In this document: positions 34,987-43,793 of the stretch, piece by piece | Numbering within the stretch: position 1 is the first letter of the stretch | How the letters are laid out: each line of letters begins with the position of its first letter | Assembly: GCF_900961225.1 (NCBI RefSeq) | Contig: NZ_CAAHFN010000052.1 | Span: 1 to 64,000, forward strand | Reading direction: 5' to 3' | From: Modicisalibacter radicis | GTDB lineage: Bacteria > Pseudomonadota > Gammaproteobacteria > Pseudomonadales > Halomonadaceae | DNA length: 64,000 nt | Notes under the pieces: generated by a model | The model's input: only the letters and a program-made list of their open reading frames with translations | Database searches by the model: none | What the model was told of the DNA's origin: nothing | Program-made: the position numbers and the translations under genes

Positions 34987-35889
34987 TCAGGGGTAGCGGC
35001 CGCTGCGCCGGTTTTCCACCAGCACCTCGAGGATGGCATTGGCTTCCTGCATGGCCTGTGAGGGTTGCTCGCCGCGGCGCCGGCTGCAGATGATCGGTGT
35101 GGTGATGTGCTGTTCGGCGAGCGTCACGTAAACGACGTTGTCACGCTTGAGTCGGCCGACTTGCTCGGGAACCAGCGTCACCCCCAGCTCCGAGGCAACC
35201 AGGCCGAGAGCCGTCTGCAACTCATGGGCTTCCTGGGCCACGCTGACCTTGAGTCCACGACGCCGGAACAGGCCCAGCATGAGATCGGCGAGGCTCGGCC
35301 GGGGCGACGCCGGAAACAGGATCAGCGGGTACTGGGCAAGCTCGGCCAGGGTGGGGCGGGTGTGCGCTAGCGGATGCCCGGCGGGCAGTGCGGCAATGAT
35401 CGGCTCCTCGAAGAGAACTTCCTGTTCCACCTCGGGGTCATCGATCTGCAGGCGGCCGAAGCCAATATCGATGCGTCCGGCCTTGAGCGCCTGGATCTGC
35501 TGCACCGTGGTCAGTTCGACCAGCGACAACTCGACGTTATTCTTTTGTCTCAATCCACGCACCAGCATCGGCAGCTGGCCGTAGAACAGCGAAGGCACGA
35601 AACCTATCCCGAACATCAACAGGTTACTGCGTGCAATGTGTCGGGTGGCGGTAATGGTGGTGTCGAGTTTCTCCAGTACCTGCAGGGTATGCTCGTAGAA
35701 GAACTGGCCCGCCGTGGTCAGGGCCAGCCCCCGCCGGCTTCGCTCGAACAGTGTGACGCCGACTTCATCCTCCAACTGATTGATCTGCCTGGTCAAAGGC
35801 GGCTGCGCCATGTTCAGCCGGCGGGCGGCTCGGGTCAGGTTCAGCTCGTCGGCCACGGCCACGAAGTAGCGCAGGTGACGCAGTTCCAT
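34987..35889 (-). CDS. catR: LysR-type activator, CatR/BenM-like
   Basis: 300 residues. The N-terminal HTH (MELRHLRYFVAVADELNLTR, MAQPPLTRQINQLEDEVG) is close to CatR/BenM/CatM. The effector domain should bind cis,cis-muconate. It is divergent from catB, the classical layout. Start ATG 35889 with CTGGAGGT. It very likely activates catBCA and possibly benABCD. No separate benR/benM is seen in the window. Confidence 0.87.
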   Translation of the reverse strand: MELRHLRYFVAVADELNLTRAARRLNMAQPPLTRQINQLEDEVGVTLFERSRRGLALTTAGQFFYEHTLQVLEKLDTTITATRHIARSNLLMFGIGFVPSLFYGQLPMLVRGLRQKNNVELSLVELTTVQQIQALKAGRIDIGFGRLQIDDPEVEQEVLFEEPIIAALPAGHPLAHTRPTLAELAQYPLILFPASPRPSLADLMLGLFRRRGLKVSVAQEAHELQTALGLVASELGVTLVPEQVGRLKRDNVVYVTLAEQHITTPIICSRRRGEQPSQAMQEANAILEVLVENRRSGRYP

Positions 35890-35915
35890 GATACCTCCAG
35901 GGTATGGCAGGGCAC

Positions 35916-35929
35916 CCAAACGATATTGG
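35916..35929. promoter_or_regulatory. Candidate CatR recognition dyad
   Basis: CCAA-ACGATA-TTGG dyad in the 105-base catR-catB spacer. LysR sites of this group are short dyads at this place; the match is suggestive only. Confidence 0.3.
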
Positions 35930-35994
35930 TTTCATTCCCGAGGCGCAATCAGACTGCCTTCAATCCTTCACAGGGCGCAATTCGGGAGCCACGC

Positions 35995-37116
35995 ATGTCC
36001 GCCGTGATCGACACCATTGAAACCCACCTGGTCGACCTGCCGACCATCCGGCAGCACAAGCTGTCGATGACCACCATGGCCTGCCAGACGCTGGTGCTCG
36101 TGCGCATGCGTCATTCCGATGGCATCGAGGGGCTTGGCGAGGCCACCACCATCGGTGGGCTGAGCTACGGCCCGGAGAGCCCCGAAAGCATCCAGTGCAA
36201 CATCGATACCTACCTGGCGCCGCTGCTGATCGGCGAGCCGTCGGCCAACGTCAATCGCCTGCGCACGCGCATGAACCGCCATGTGCGCGGCAACGCCATC
36301 GCCAAGTCGGCGCTGGAAACCGCACTGCTCGACGCCCAGGGCAAGCGTCTCGGGCTTCCCGTGGCCGAACTGCTCGGCGGGGCGCAGCGCGAGCATCTGC
36401 CGGTGCTGTGGACCCTGGCCAGTGGCGATACCCACAAGGATATCGATGAAGCCTTCCAGCGCCTCGATGATCGTCGCCACTGCAGCTTCAAGCTCAAGAT
36501 CGGTGCCAACGCCGTCGACGACGACGTCCGTCACGTGGCGGCCATCAAGGCGGCGCTGGGCGACCGGGCCAGCGTGCGCGTCGACGTCAACCAGGCCTGG
36601 GACGAGGCGTCGGCGGTACGCGGCATTGCGGCATTGCAGGACGCCGGCATCGAGCTGATCGAGCAGCCGATACCGGCCCGCCATCACGCCGCATTGATTC
36701 GTCTGTCGCAGCGATTCCATGTGCCCATGCTCGCCGACGAAGCGGTGCAGGATGCCCAGGACGGCTTCGCCCTGGCCGCTGGCGGGTTCGGTGGCGCCTA
36801 CGCGCTGAAGATCGCCAAGGCGGCCGGCCCCAGCGGCGCGCTCGAGCTGGCGCACCTCGCCCGGGCGGCCGGTATCGGCCTGTACGGCGGCACCATGCTC
36901 GAAGGCACGATCGGCACCGCCGCCGCGCTGCACGCCTGGGCGACGCTGGACGACCTGGCCTGGGGCAGCGAGATGTTCGGCCCCTTGCTGCTCACCGACG
37001 ACATCGTCGCCGAGCCGCTGCGCTACCACGACTTCGGCGTCGACCTGCCGCGCGGCCCGGGGCTGGGCATCCAGCTCGACGAGGACAAGCTGGCGCATTA
37101 CCGGCGCAAGCACTGA
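35995..37116 (+). CDS. catB: Muconate cycloisomerase
   Basis: 373 residues of the enolase superfamily. Catalytic Lys pair K166/K168 (CSFKLKIG), metal ligands Asp198 (VRVDVNQAW), Glu223 (ELIEQP) and Asp248 (MLADEA). It converts cis,cis-muconate to muconolactone in the catechol ortho pathway. ATG 35995 has GGGAG upstream. It leads catB-catC-catA, the common order in pseudomonads. Confidence 0.93.
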   Translation: MSAVIDTIETHLVDLPTIRQHKLSMTTMACQTLVLVRMRHSDGIEGLGEATTIGGLSYGPESPESIQCNIDTYLAPLLIGEPSANVNRLRTRMNRHVRGNAIAKSALETALLDAQGKRLGLPVAELLGGAQREHLPVLWTLASGDTHKDIDEAFQRLDDRRHCSFKLKIGANAVDDDVRHVAAIKAALGDRASVRVDVNQAWDEASAVRGIAALQDAGIELIEQPIPARHHAALIRLSQRFHVPMLADEAVQDAQDGFALAAGGFGGAYALKIAKAAGPSGALELAHLARAAGIGLYGGTMLEGTIGTAAALHAWATLDDLAWGSEMFGPLLLTDDIVAEPLRYHDFGVDLPRGPGLGIQLDEDKLAHYRRKH

Positions 37117-37157
37117 CGCGCCGCGAGACCGGACATCCACTCAACGAGGAGAGACCC

Positions 37158-37448
37158 ATGCTGTTTCAGGTGGAAATGACCGTGATGCTGCCGCCGGACA
37201 TGTCGGCCGAGCGTGCCGCCGAGATCAAGGCCGCCGAGAAGGCCTATGCCCAGGACCTGCAACGCCAGGGCAAGTGGCGGCACCTGTGGCGGGTCGCCGG
37301 CAGCTACGCCAACGTCAGCATCTTCGATGTCGAGGACAACGCAGAGTTGCAGGAGATCGTCGGCAACCTGCCGCTGTTCCCCTACATGCGGGTCAGCGTC
37401 AAGCCGCTGTGTCGCCATCCATCCGCGATTCGCGAGGACGACAGCTGA
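37158..37448 (+). CDS. catC: Muconolactone delta-isomerase
   Basis: 96 residues, full length for CatC, starting MLFQVEMTVMLPPDMSAERA. It isomerises muconolactone to beta-ketoadipate enol-lactone. SD GAGGAGAG precedes it. It follows catB by 41 bases and precedes catA by 68. Confidence 0.93.
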   Translation: MLFQVEMTVMLPPDMSAERAAEIKAAEKAYAQDLQRQGKWRHLWRVAGSYANVSIFDVEDNAELQEIVGNLPLFPYMRVSVKPLCRHPSAIREDDS

Positions 37449-37516
37449 CACCCCCGAGCACGCCATGCACCCGCCGGCAGCGGGTATAAAACGACAAGAT
37501 GAGATGAGGTGAAGCC

Positions 37517-38452
37517 ATGAACGTCAAGATTTTCGACACCCCCGAAGTCCAGGACTTCCTCAAGGCCGTCAGCGGCTTCGACCAGTCGGGTGGCAACGAT
37601 CGCGCCAAGCGGATCATGCATCGTCTGCTGTCGGATCTTTACCGGCTGATCGACGATTTCGACGTCACTCCCGAGGAGTACTGGGCGACCGTCAGCCTGC
37701 TCAACGAGCTGGGCGCCGAGAAGCAGGCGGGTCTGCTCTCCCCGGGGCTGGGGTTCGATCATTACCTCGACATGCGCATGGACGCCGCCGATGAACAGGC
37801 CCGGTTGGATGGCGGCACGCCGCGTACCATCGAAGGGCCGTTGTACGTGGCCGGCGCCCCGGTCGCCGAGGGCGAGGCGCGCATGGACGATGGCTCCGAT
37901 ACCGACGCCGAGGTGATGTGGCTGACCGGCCAGGTCCGCGATACCCACGGCGACCCGGTCCCCGGCGCCCAGGTCGAGATCTGGCACGCCGACTCCAAGG
38001 GCAACTACTCCTTCTTCGATCCCTCGCAGTCCGACTACAACCTGCGACGCACCATCCTGGCCGATGCCGAAGGGCGCTACCGGGTGCGCAGCATCATCCC
38101 CTCCGGCTACGGCGTGCCGCCGGAGAGCCCCACCGAGCAGGTGCTCTCCGCGCTGGGCCGCCATGGCCAACGCCCGGCGCATATCCACTATTTCGTCTCC
38201 GCACCGGGCCACAAGCACCTGACTACCCAGATCAACCTGGCCGGCGACAAGTACACCTACGACGACTTCGCCTTCGCCACCCGCGAGGAACTGGTCGTCC
38301 CGGGCACGCGCATCGAGGAGCCCGCCGAGGCCGAGAAACGCGGCCTGGAAGGCCCGTTCACCGAGGTGGTGTTCGATATCGAGCTGACGCCGACCGCGGT
38401 GCGCGAGTTGCAGGACCGCCACAAGCGCCCGCGCGCCCTCGAACAGGCCTGA
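37517..38452 (+). CDS. catA: Catechol 1,2-dioxygenase
   Basis: 311 residues, intradiol dioxygenase. Fe(III) ligands by family alignment: Tyr164 (KGNYSFFD), Tyr198 (PSGYGVPPE), His222 and His224 (RPAHIHYF). An N-terminal helical dimer domain occupies about 1-100. It cleaves catechol to cis,cis-muconate. Third gene in the catBCA run. Confidence 0.95.
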   Translation: MNVKIFDTPEVQDFLKAVSGFDQSGGNDRAKRIMHRLLSDLYRLIDDFDVTPEEYWATVSLLNELGAEKQAGLLSPGLGFDHYLDMRMDAADEQARLDGGTPRTIEGPLYVAGAPVAEGEARMDDGSDTDAEVMWLTGQVRDTHGDPVPGAQVEIWHADSKGNYSFFDPSQSDYNLRRTILADAEGRYRVRSIIPSGYGVPPESPTEQVLSALGRHGQRPAHIHYFVSAPGHKHLTTQINLAGDKYTYDDFAFATREELVVPGTRIEEPAEAEKRGLEGPFTEVVFDIELTPTAVRELQDRHKRPRALEQA

Positions 38453-38578
38453 AGCCGCCTTCGAAATGCGATAACCCTTCTCGAATGCAAGCCGGCGCCA
38501 CGGGCGATGGGCGGGGGACGCCGTGTCCCGAGAACGCCGGGCTGCAGGGAAGGCTCGACGAGAAACAGGAGCAAGATC

Positions 38579-39949
38579 ATGACCTCACAGCTTGATCGTC
38601 TCGAAACCCGTGTTCGCGGAGCGGTGGTCGACGATCCGGAAGGCGGCGTCTTCCGTTGCCATCGCAGCATGTTCACCGACCCGGCGTTCTTCGAGCTGGA
38701 AATGAAGCATATCTTCGAAGGCAACTGGGTCTTCCTGGCCCACGAGAGCCAGCTCGACGAGCCGGGTGACTACATGACCGTGACCATCGGCCGTCAACCG
38801 GTGATCCTCACCCGCGACAAGCAGGGCGAGCTGCATGCGCTGATCAATGCCTGCGCCCACCGCGGTGCCACCCTGTGCCGCAAGAAGCGCGGCAACAAGG
38901 GTACCTTTACCTGCCCGTTCCATGGCTGGTCGTTCAAGAACGACGGCAAGCTGCTCAAGGCCAAGAACGAGAAGACCGGTGCCTATCCGGAAGGCTTCAA
39001 GCAGGACGGATCGCACGACCTGAAGCGCCTGCCGCGTTTCGAAAACTACCGGGGCTTTCTGTTCGGCAGCTTGAGCGACGACGTCCAACCGTTGGTCGAG
39101 CACCTCGGCGAGACCACCAAGGTCATCGACAACATCGTCGACCAGGCCCCGGAAGGCCTCGAGGTCCTGCGCGGCACCTCGTCGTATACCTTCAACGGCA
39201 ACTGGAAACTGGGGGCCGAGAACGGTGCCGACGGCTATCACGTCAGTACCGTGCACTGGAACTACTCCTCGACCATGGAGCGGCGCAACTACGATGCCGG
39301 CGGCACCAAGGCGGTGGACGCCAATGGCTGGTCGAAGAGCCTGGGCGGTTTCTACTCCTATGAGAACGGCCACATGATGCTGTGGACGCGGTTGCTCAAC
39401 CCCGAGGTGCGCCCGGTCTACAGCCGTAAGGACGAGATCGAGGCCGAACTGGGCGAAGCCCGGGCCGACTCCATCGTCAACCAGACCCGCAACCTCTGCC
39501 TGTATCCCAACGTCTACCTGATGGACCAGTTTTCCACCCAGATTCGGGTGATCCGTCCGCTCGCCGTGGACAAGAGCGAGGTGACCATCTACTGCTTCGC
39601 GCCCAGGGGCGAGTCGGCCGAGAATCGCGCGCTGCGTATCCGCCAGTACGAGGATTTCTTCAATGTCAGCGGCATGGGCACGCCGGACGACCTGGAGGAG
39701 TTCCGCGCCTGCCAGAACGGCTACGCCGGCCTCGATGCCGAGTGGAACGACCTGAGTCGCGGCGCCAGGCAATGGATCGAGGGGGCCGACGACAACGCCA
39801 GGGCCATCGACATGAAGCCGCTGCTGAGCGGCGCATCGCCCGAGGATGAAGGCCTGTACGTGATGCATCACAAGCACTGGGTCGAGGAGATGCTGCGCGC
39901 CATCGACAAGGAACGCAGCCAGTTCATTCCTGCCGCGTCGGCGTCGTAA
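38579..39949 (+). CDS. benA: Benzoate 1,2-dioxygenase alpha subunit
   Basis: 456 residues. Rieske motif C92-x-H94 ... C112-x2-H115 (CAHRGATLC ... CPFHGW), mononuclear iron ligands His221 and His226 with Asp218 ([13 protein letters not shown]). It hydroxylates benzoate to the cis-diol with BenB and BenC. Start ATG 38579 follows CAGGAGC. benB follows 14 bases later. Confidence 0.95.
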   Translation: MTSQLDRLETRVRGAVVDDPEGGVFRCHRSMFTDPAFFELEMKHIFEGNWVFLAHESQLDEPGDYMTVTIGRQPVILTRDKQGELHALINACAHRGATLCRKKRGNKGTFTCPFHGWSFKNDGKLLKAKNEKTGAYPEGFKQDGSHDLKRLPRFENYRGFLFGSLSDDVQPLVEHLGETTKVIDNIVDQAPEGLEVLRGTSSYTFNGNWKLGAENGADGYHVSTVHWNYSSTMERRNYDAGGTKAVDANGWSKSLGGFYSYENGHMMLWTRLLNPEVRPVYSRKDEIEAELGEARADSIVNQTRNLCLYPNVYLMDQFSTQIRVIRPLAVDKSEVTIYCFAPRGESAENRALRIRQYEDFFNVSGMGTPDDLEEFRACQNGYAGLDAEWNDLSRGARQWIEGADDNARAIDMKPLLSGASPEDEGLYVMHHKHWVEEMLRAIDKERSQFIPAASAS

Positions 39950-39963
39950 AGGAGGGTACCGCC

Positions 39964-40455
39964 ATGAGCATGAACTTTCTGGAGATCCAGGCCTTCGTCT
40001 ACCGCGAGGCCCGCCTGCTCGACGACCGCGCGTGGGACGAGTGGCTCGAGTGCTACAGCAAGGACGTCACCTTCTGGATGCCGGCCTGGGACGACGACGA
40101 TCGGCTGACCACGGACCCGCAGCGCGAGATCTCGCTGATCTACTACCCCAACCGCGAGGGGCTCGAGGACCGCGTCTACCGGATCAAGACCGAGCGCTCC
40201 GGGGCGACCAGCATTCCCGAGCCGCGCACCACCCACCAGGTTTCCAACCTGGAGGTACTGGGCCAGGAGGGCGACAAGGTCGAGCTGCGTTTCAACTGGC
40301 ACACCCTGAGCCACCGTTACCAGCAGACCAACCAGTTCTTCGGTACCTCCTTCTACACCCTGGATGTGTCCGGCGATAAGCCCTTGATCGAGAAGAAAGT
40401 CGTGATACTCAACAACGACTATATCCACCAGGTCATCGACGTCTATCACGTCTGA
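39964..40455 (+). CDS. benB: Benzoate 1,2-dioxygenase beta subunit
   Basis: 163 residues of the ring-hydroxylating beta (SnoaL-like) family, with SMNFLEIQAFVYREARLLDD at the start and DRVYRIKTERSG in the middle. Structural partner of BenA in the alpha3beta3 oxygenase. SD GGAGGGT upstream. Confidence 0.95.
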   Translation: MSMNFLEIQAFVYREARLLDDRAWDEWLECYSKDVTFWMPAWDDDDRLTTDPQREISLIYYPNREGLEDRVYRIKTERSGATSIPEPRTTHQVSNLEVLGQEGDKVELRFNWHTLSHRYQQTNQFFGTSFYTLDVSGDKPLIEKKVVILNNDYIHQVIDVYHV

Positions 40456-40484
40456 TCGCTGATCGCGGTGGGAGGAGACCGACC

Positions 40485-41546
40485 ATGAGCTATACCGTTG
40501 CGCTCAACTTCGAGGACGGCGTATCCCGTTTCATCACCTGCAAGGCAGGGGAGACGGTGCTCGACGCCGCCTATCGCCAGAAGATCAACCTGCCGATGGA
40601 CTGCTCCGACGGGGTCTGCGGCACCTGCAAGGGCCAGTGCGAGCAGGGTGCGTTCGACCTGGGCGACGACTATCTGGAGGAGGCGCTTTCCGAGGAGGAG
40701 GAAGCCGAAGGCAAGGTGCTGACCTGTCAGATGGTGCCGTCGTCCGACTGCGTCATCCAGGTGCCGGTGGCCTCGACGCTGTGCAAGACCCGGCCCGGCG
40801 AGATGACCGGCCAGATAGCCCGGGTCGGGCAGCTCTCGGACGACAGCATCGAGCTGGTTGTAGCGCTGGATGGAGAGAATCAGGACGAGGAAGCCGAGCT
40901 GGCCTTCCTGCCCGGCCAGTACATCAACATCCAGGTGCCGGGCAGCGACGAGACGCGCTCGTACTCGTTCAGCTCGCGACCGGGCGACAAGCATGCCTCC
41001 TTCTTGATCCGCAACGTGCCGAACGGGTTGATGAGCGGCTACTTGACCGGGGCGGCCAAGCCCGGCGATAGCCTGATCATGACCGGACCGGTGGGCAGTT
41101 TCTACCTGCGCGAGGTCAAGCGGCCGGTACTGATGCTGGCCGGCGGCACCGGGCTGGCGCCGTTCCTGTCGATGCTCGAGTCATTGGCCGACAGGCACGA
41201 CCAGGGCGAGGTCTGCGCTCAGCCGATTCATCTGCTCTACGGCGTCAACAAGGACGATCATCTGGTCAAGTGCGATGCCCTCGACGCCTTCGCCGAGCGC
41301 TTGCCGGATTTCTCCTACACCACGGTCGTGGTCGACGACGCCAGCGCGCATCCCCGCAAGGGCTACGTGACCCATCATATGGACCATGACGCGCTCGGCC
41401 AGGACTTCGACGTCTACCTGTGCGGACCGCCGCCGATGGTCGACGCGGTGCTGGCGTATTTTCGCGAACAGGGCATCCAGCCGGCGAATTTCCATTACGA
41501 GAAGTTCGCGCCCAGCCAGACGCCGGTCAGCGAGGAGGTCGCATGA
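40485..41546 (+). CDS. benC: Benzoate dioxygenase reductase
   Basis: 353 residues. N-terminal plant-type [2Fe-2S] ferredoxin with Cys40, Cys45, Cys48, Cys81, then the FAD domain (RSYSFSSRPG) and the NAD domain (MLAGGTGLAPFLSML). Passes electrons from NADH to BenAB. Its stop overlaps the benD start. Confidence 0.95.
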   Translation: MSYTVALNFEDGVSRFITCKAGETVLDAAYRQKINLPMDCSDGVCGTCKGQCEQGAFDLGDDYLEEALSEEEEAEGKVLTCQMVPSSDCVIQVPVASTLCKTRPGEMTGQIARVGQLSDDSIELVVALDGENQDEEAELAFLPGQYINIQVPGSDETRSYSFSSRPGDKHASFLIRNVPNGLMSGYLTGAAKPGDSLIMTGPVGSFYLREVKRPVLMLAGGTGLAPFLSMLESLADRHDQGEVCAQPIHLLYGVNKDDHLVKCDALDAFAERLPDFSYTTVVVDDASAHPRKGYVTHHMDHDALGQDFDVYLCGPPPMVDAVLAYFREQGIQPANFHYEKFAPSQTPVSEEVA

Positions 41547-42328
41547 GCACGGCCCGCTTCACGAACCGCGTCATGGTCGTTACCGGCGCCGCCCAGGGCA
41601 TCGGGCGGCGGGTTGCCGAACGCGCCGCCGCGGAGGGCGCACGCCTGGCGCTGGTCGACCGGTCCGAGCTCGTGCATGAAGTTGCGACGGCGCTCAACGA
41701 CCAGGGCTTTGATGCCGTGGCCTTGCAGGCCGATCTCGAGACCTGGGAGGGCGCCGAAAGCGTCATGCGCCAGACCGTTGATCGCTTCGGGCGCATCGAC
41801 GTCCTGATCAACAACGTCGGCGGGGCAATCAACTTCAAGCCGTTCGTCGAATTCAGCGAAGCCGAGATCGGCGCCGAGATCACCCGCTCGCTGATGCCCA
41901 CGCTGTGGTGCTGCCGGGCGGTGCTGCCGACGATGGTCGAGCAGGGCGGCGGCGTGATCGTCAACGTCTCGTCGGCCGCCACGCGGGGCATTCACCGCAT
42001 TCCCTACTCGGCCGCCAAGGGCGGCATCAATGCGATCACCGCCTCGCTGGCGTTCGAATATGCCGATGCCGGGATTCGCGTCGTCGCCACCGCACCGGGC
42101 GGCACCGAAGCGCCACCGCGCAGGATCTCGCGCGGTACGCCCGAAGCACGCAGCGAGCAGGAGCGGGCCTGGTTCCAGGTGCATATCGACCAGACCCTGG
42201 CGAGCAGCCTGATGCATCGCTACGGCAGCCTGGACGAGCAGGCCGCGCCGATCCTGTTCCTGGCATCAAGTGAGGCCAGCTATATCACCGGCACGGTGGT
42301 GCCGGTGGCGGGCGGAGACAGCGGATAA
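41543..42328 (+). CDS. benD: Benzoate cis-diol dehydrogenase
   Basis: 261 residues, SDR type. Rossmann motif VTGAAQGIGRR, active site YSAAKGG. It oxidises and decarboxylates the benzoate diol to catechol. ATGA overlap with benC. It completes benABCD. Confidence 0.94.
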   Translation: MSTARFTNRVMVVTGAAQGIGRRVAERAAAEGARLALVDRSELVHEVATALNDQGFDAVALQADLETWEGAESVMRQTVDRFGRIDVLINNVGGAINFKPFVEFSEAEIGAEITRSLMPTLWCCRAVLPTMVEQGGGVIVNVSSAATRGIHRIPYSAAKGGINAITASLAFEYADAGIRVVATAPGGTEAPPRRISRGTPEARSEQERAWFQVHIDQTLASSLMHRYGSLDEQAAPILFLASSEASYITGTVVPVAGGDSG

Positions 42329-42409
42329 GTCACGGGGCGAGTGCCCCGCGATTCGCTTCACGTCCGGCGGTGGCGGTTTCATCAACAACACTGCCAGGAG
42401 TCACACCTC

Positions 42410-42496
42410 ATGCCATTGATTCAAGGACCCCTGTTCGCACCACGGCGACCGGCGGCCAGGCGTCTGGCGCCGTTGTTCCAAGGAGGTTCTCCATGA
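42410..42496 (+). CDS. 28-residue ORF coupled to the monooxygenase gene
   Basis: ATG at 42410 with GCCAGGAG upstream encodes MPLIQGPLFAPRRPAARRL and nine further residues. Its TGA overlaps the next gene's ATG (ATGA at 42493-42496), and its last codons include the GGAGG that serves that gene. MPLIQ is the start typical of 4-oxalocrotonate tautomerases, whose catalytic Pro is residue 2, but the rest does not continue the family. It may be a decayed tautomerase or a coupling leader peptide. Confidence 0.4.
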   Translation: MPLIQGPLFAPRRPAARRLAPLFQGGSP

Positions 42497-43791
42497 CACT
42501 CACCACGACTCCCGCTCGCCTTCGAGTCGGCATCGTCGGCGGCGGCATCGGCGGGGTGGCACTGGCCATCGGCCTGTCGCGCCACGCCGATCTCGACGTG
42601 ACGCTGTTCGAGTCGGCGCAGGCGTTTTCCGAAATCGGCGCCGGCGTCTCGTTCGGGCCCAACGCGGTGCGCGCCATTGAGCAGCTCGAACTGGGCGAGG
42701 CCTACCGTCGGGTGGCGGATGGCTCGCCGGCACCGTTCGAGGACGTCTGGTTCGAATGGCGCCACGGCGCCGACGACCGCTACATCACCGCCACGCTGGC
42801 CCCGGGGTGCGGCCAGTCCTCGGTGCATCGCGCCGATTTCCTCGACAGCCTGGTGGCCTGCCTGCCCGACGGCATCGCCCGGTTCGGCAAACGCTGTTGC
42901 GAGGTGACCCAGAGCGATGACGGCGTGCGCCTGTCGTTTATCGATGGCACCCACGCCGAGTGCGACGTGGCGATCGGCTGCGACGGCATCAAGTCGGTAC
43001 TGCGCGCCCATGTGCTGCCCGTCGAGCGCTACGGCGATACCGGGCCACGCTTCAGCGGCACCTACGCCTACCGGGGGCTGATCCCGCGCACGACGCTTGA
43101 AACCGAGCTGACGCGCCGGGGCGCGGATGCGCGGCTTGCCCGGGTGCCGCAGATGCTGCTGGGCGAGGACCGGCACCTGCTGACCTTCCCGGTCAAGGGC
43201 GGTGAAGTGGTCAACGTGGTGGCGTTCGAGACCGACAGCGCCCTGCCCCGCCCCCGCGCCGCCGTGACGGACGCCTGGGTCGAGGAGGTGTCGCAGTCGC
43301 GCATGCTGGCGGCGTTTGCCGACTGGGGCGAGGCCACCCAGGCGATTCTCGGCTGCATCGAGCAGCCCACGCGCTGGGCGCTGCACGACATCGCGCCGCT
43401 GCCGGGCTATCACCGCGGACGGGTGCTGCTGATCGGCGACGCCGCCCACGCCATGCTTCCCCACCAGGGCGCCGGCGCCGGTCAGGCGCTGGAAGATGCC
43501 TGGGTGCTGAGCCGTCTGCTGGGCGACACCGCCTGCGACCGGGATCGGGTCAGCGCGGTACTGGCCGAATTCGACCGACGTCGCCGGCCTCATGCCAGCG
43601 ACGTGCAGCGCACCTCGTTCGAGGCCGGGGAACTCTACGAGCGGCGCGGGCCCTGGCGCGCCTGCGCTGACGCCGAACTCGCCCGCGAGCTGGAAACCCG
43701 CTTCGACTGGCTGTGGTCCGCCGACCCCGAGCGCGTTGTGACAGCGATACAGGCCACGATGGCGAACGCCCACCCCCACCATGGAGCATGA
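42493..43791 (+). CDS. FAD-dependent monooxygenase, salicylate-hydroxylase-like
   Basis: 432 residues. FAD dinucleotide site GIVGGGIGG at 13-21, the second FAD/NADPH motif CDGIKSVLR, and the GD motif LIGDAAHAMLPHQGAGAGQA. Overall NahG/SalA-like: salicylate plus NADH gives catechol and CO2. 3-hydroxybenzoate 6-hydroxylase is an alternative in the same family. Its place after benD, with catechol as a common product, favours salicylate hydroxylase. Confidence 0.82.
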   Translation: MTLTTTPARLRVGIVGGGIGGVALAIGLSRHADLDVTLFESAQAFSEIGAGVSFGPNAVRAIEQLELGEAYRRVADGSPAPFEDVWFEWRHGADDRYITATLAPGCGQSSVHRADFLDSLVACLPDGIARFGKRCCEVTQSDDGVRLSFIDGTHAECDVAIGCDGIKSVLRAHVLPVERYGDTGPRFSGTYAYRGLIPRTTLETELTRRGADARLARVPQMLLGEDRHLLTFPVKGGEVVNVVAFETDSALPRPRAAVTDAWVEEVSQSRMLAAFADWGEATQAILGCIEQPTRWALHDIAPLPGYHRGRVLLIGDAAHAMLPHQGAGAGQALEDAWVLSRLLGDTACDRDRVSAVLAEFDRRRRPHASDVQRTSFEAGELYERRGPWRACADAELARELETRFDWLWSADPERVVTAIQATMANAHPHHGA

Positions 43792-43793
43792 CA

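Noticed and set aside
38585..39877. 430-residue minus-strand frame
   Set aside because: Antisense shadow of benA.
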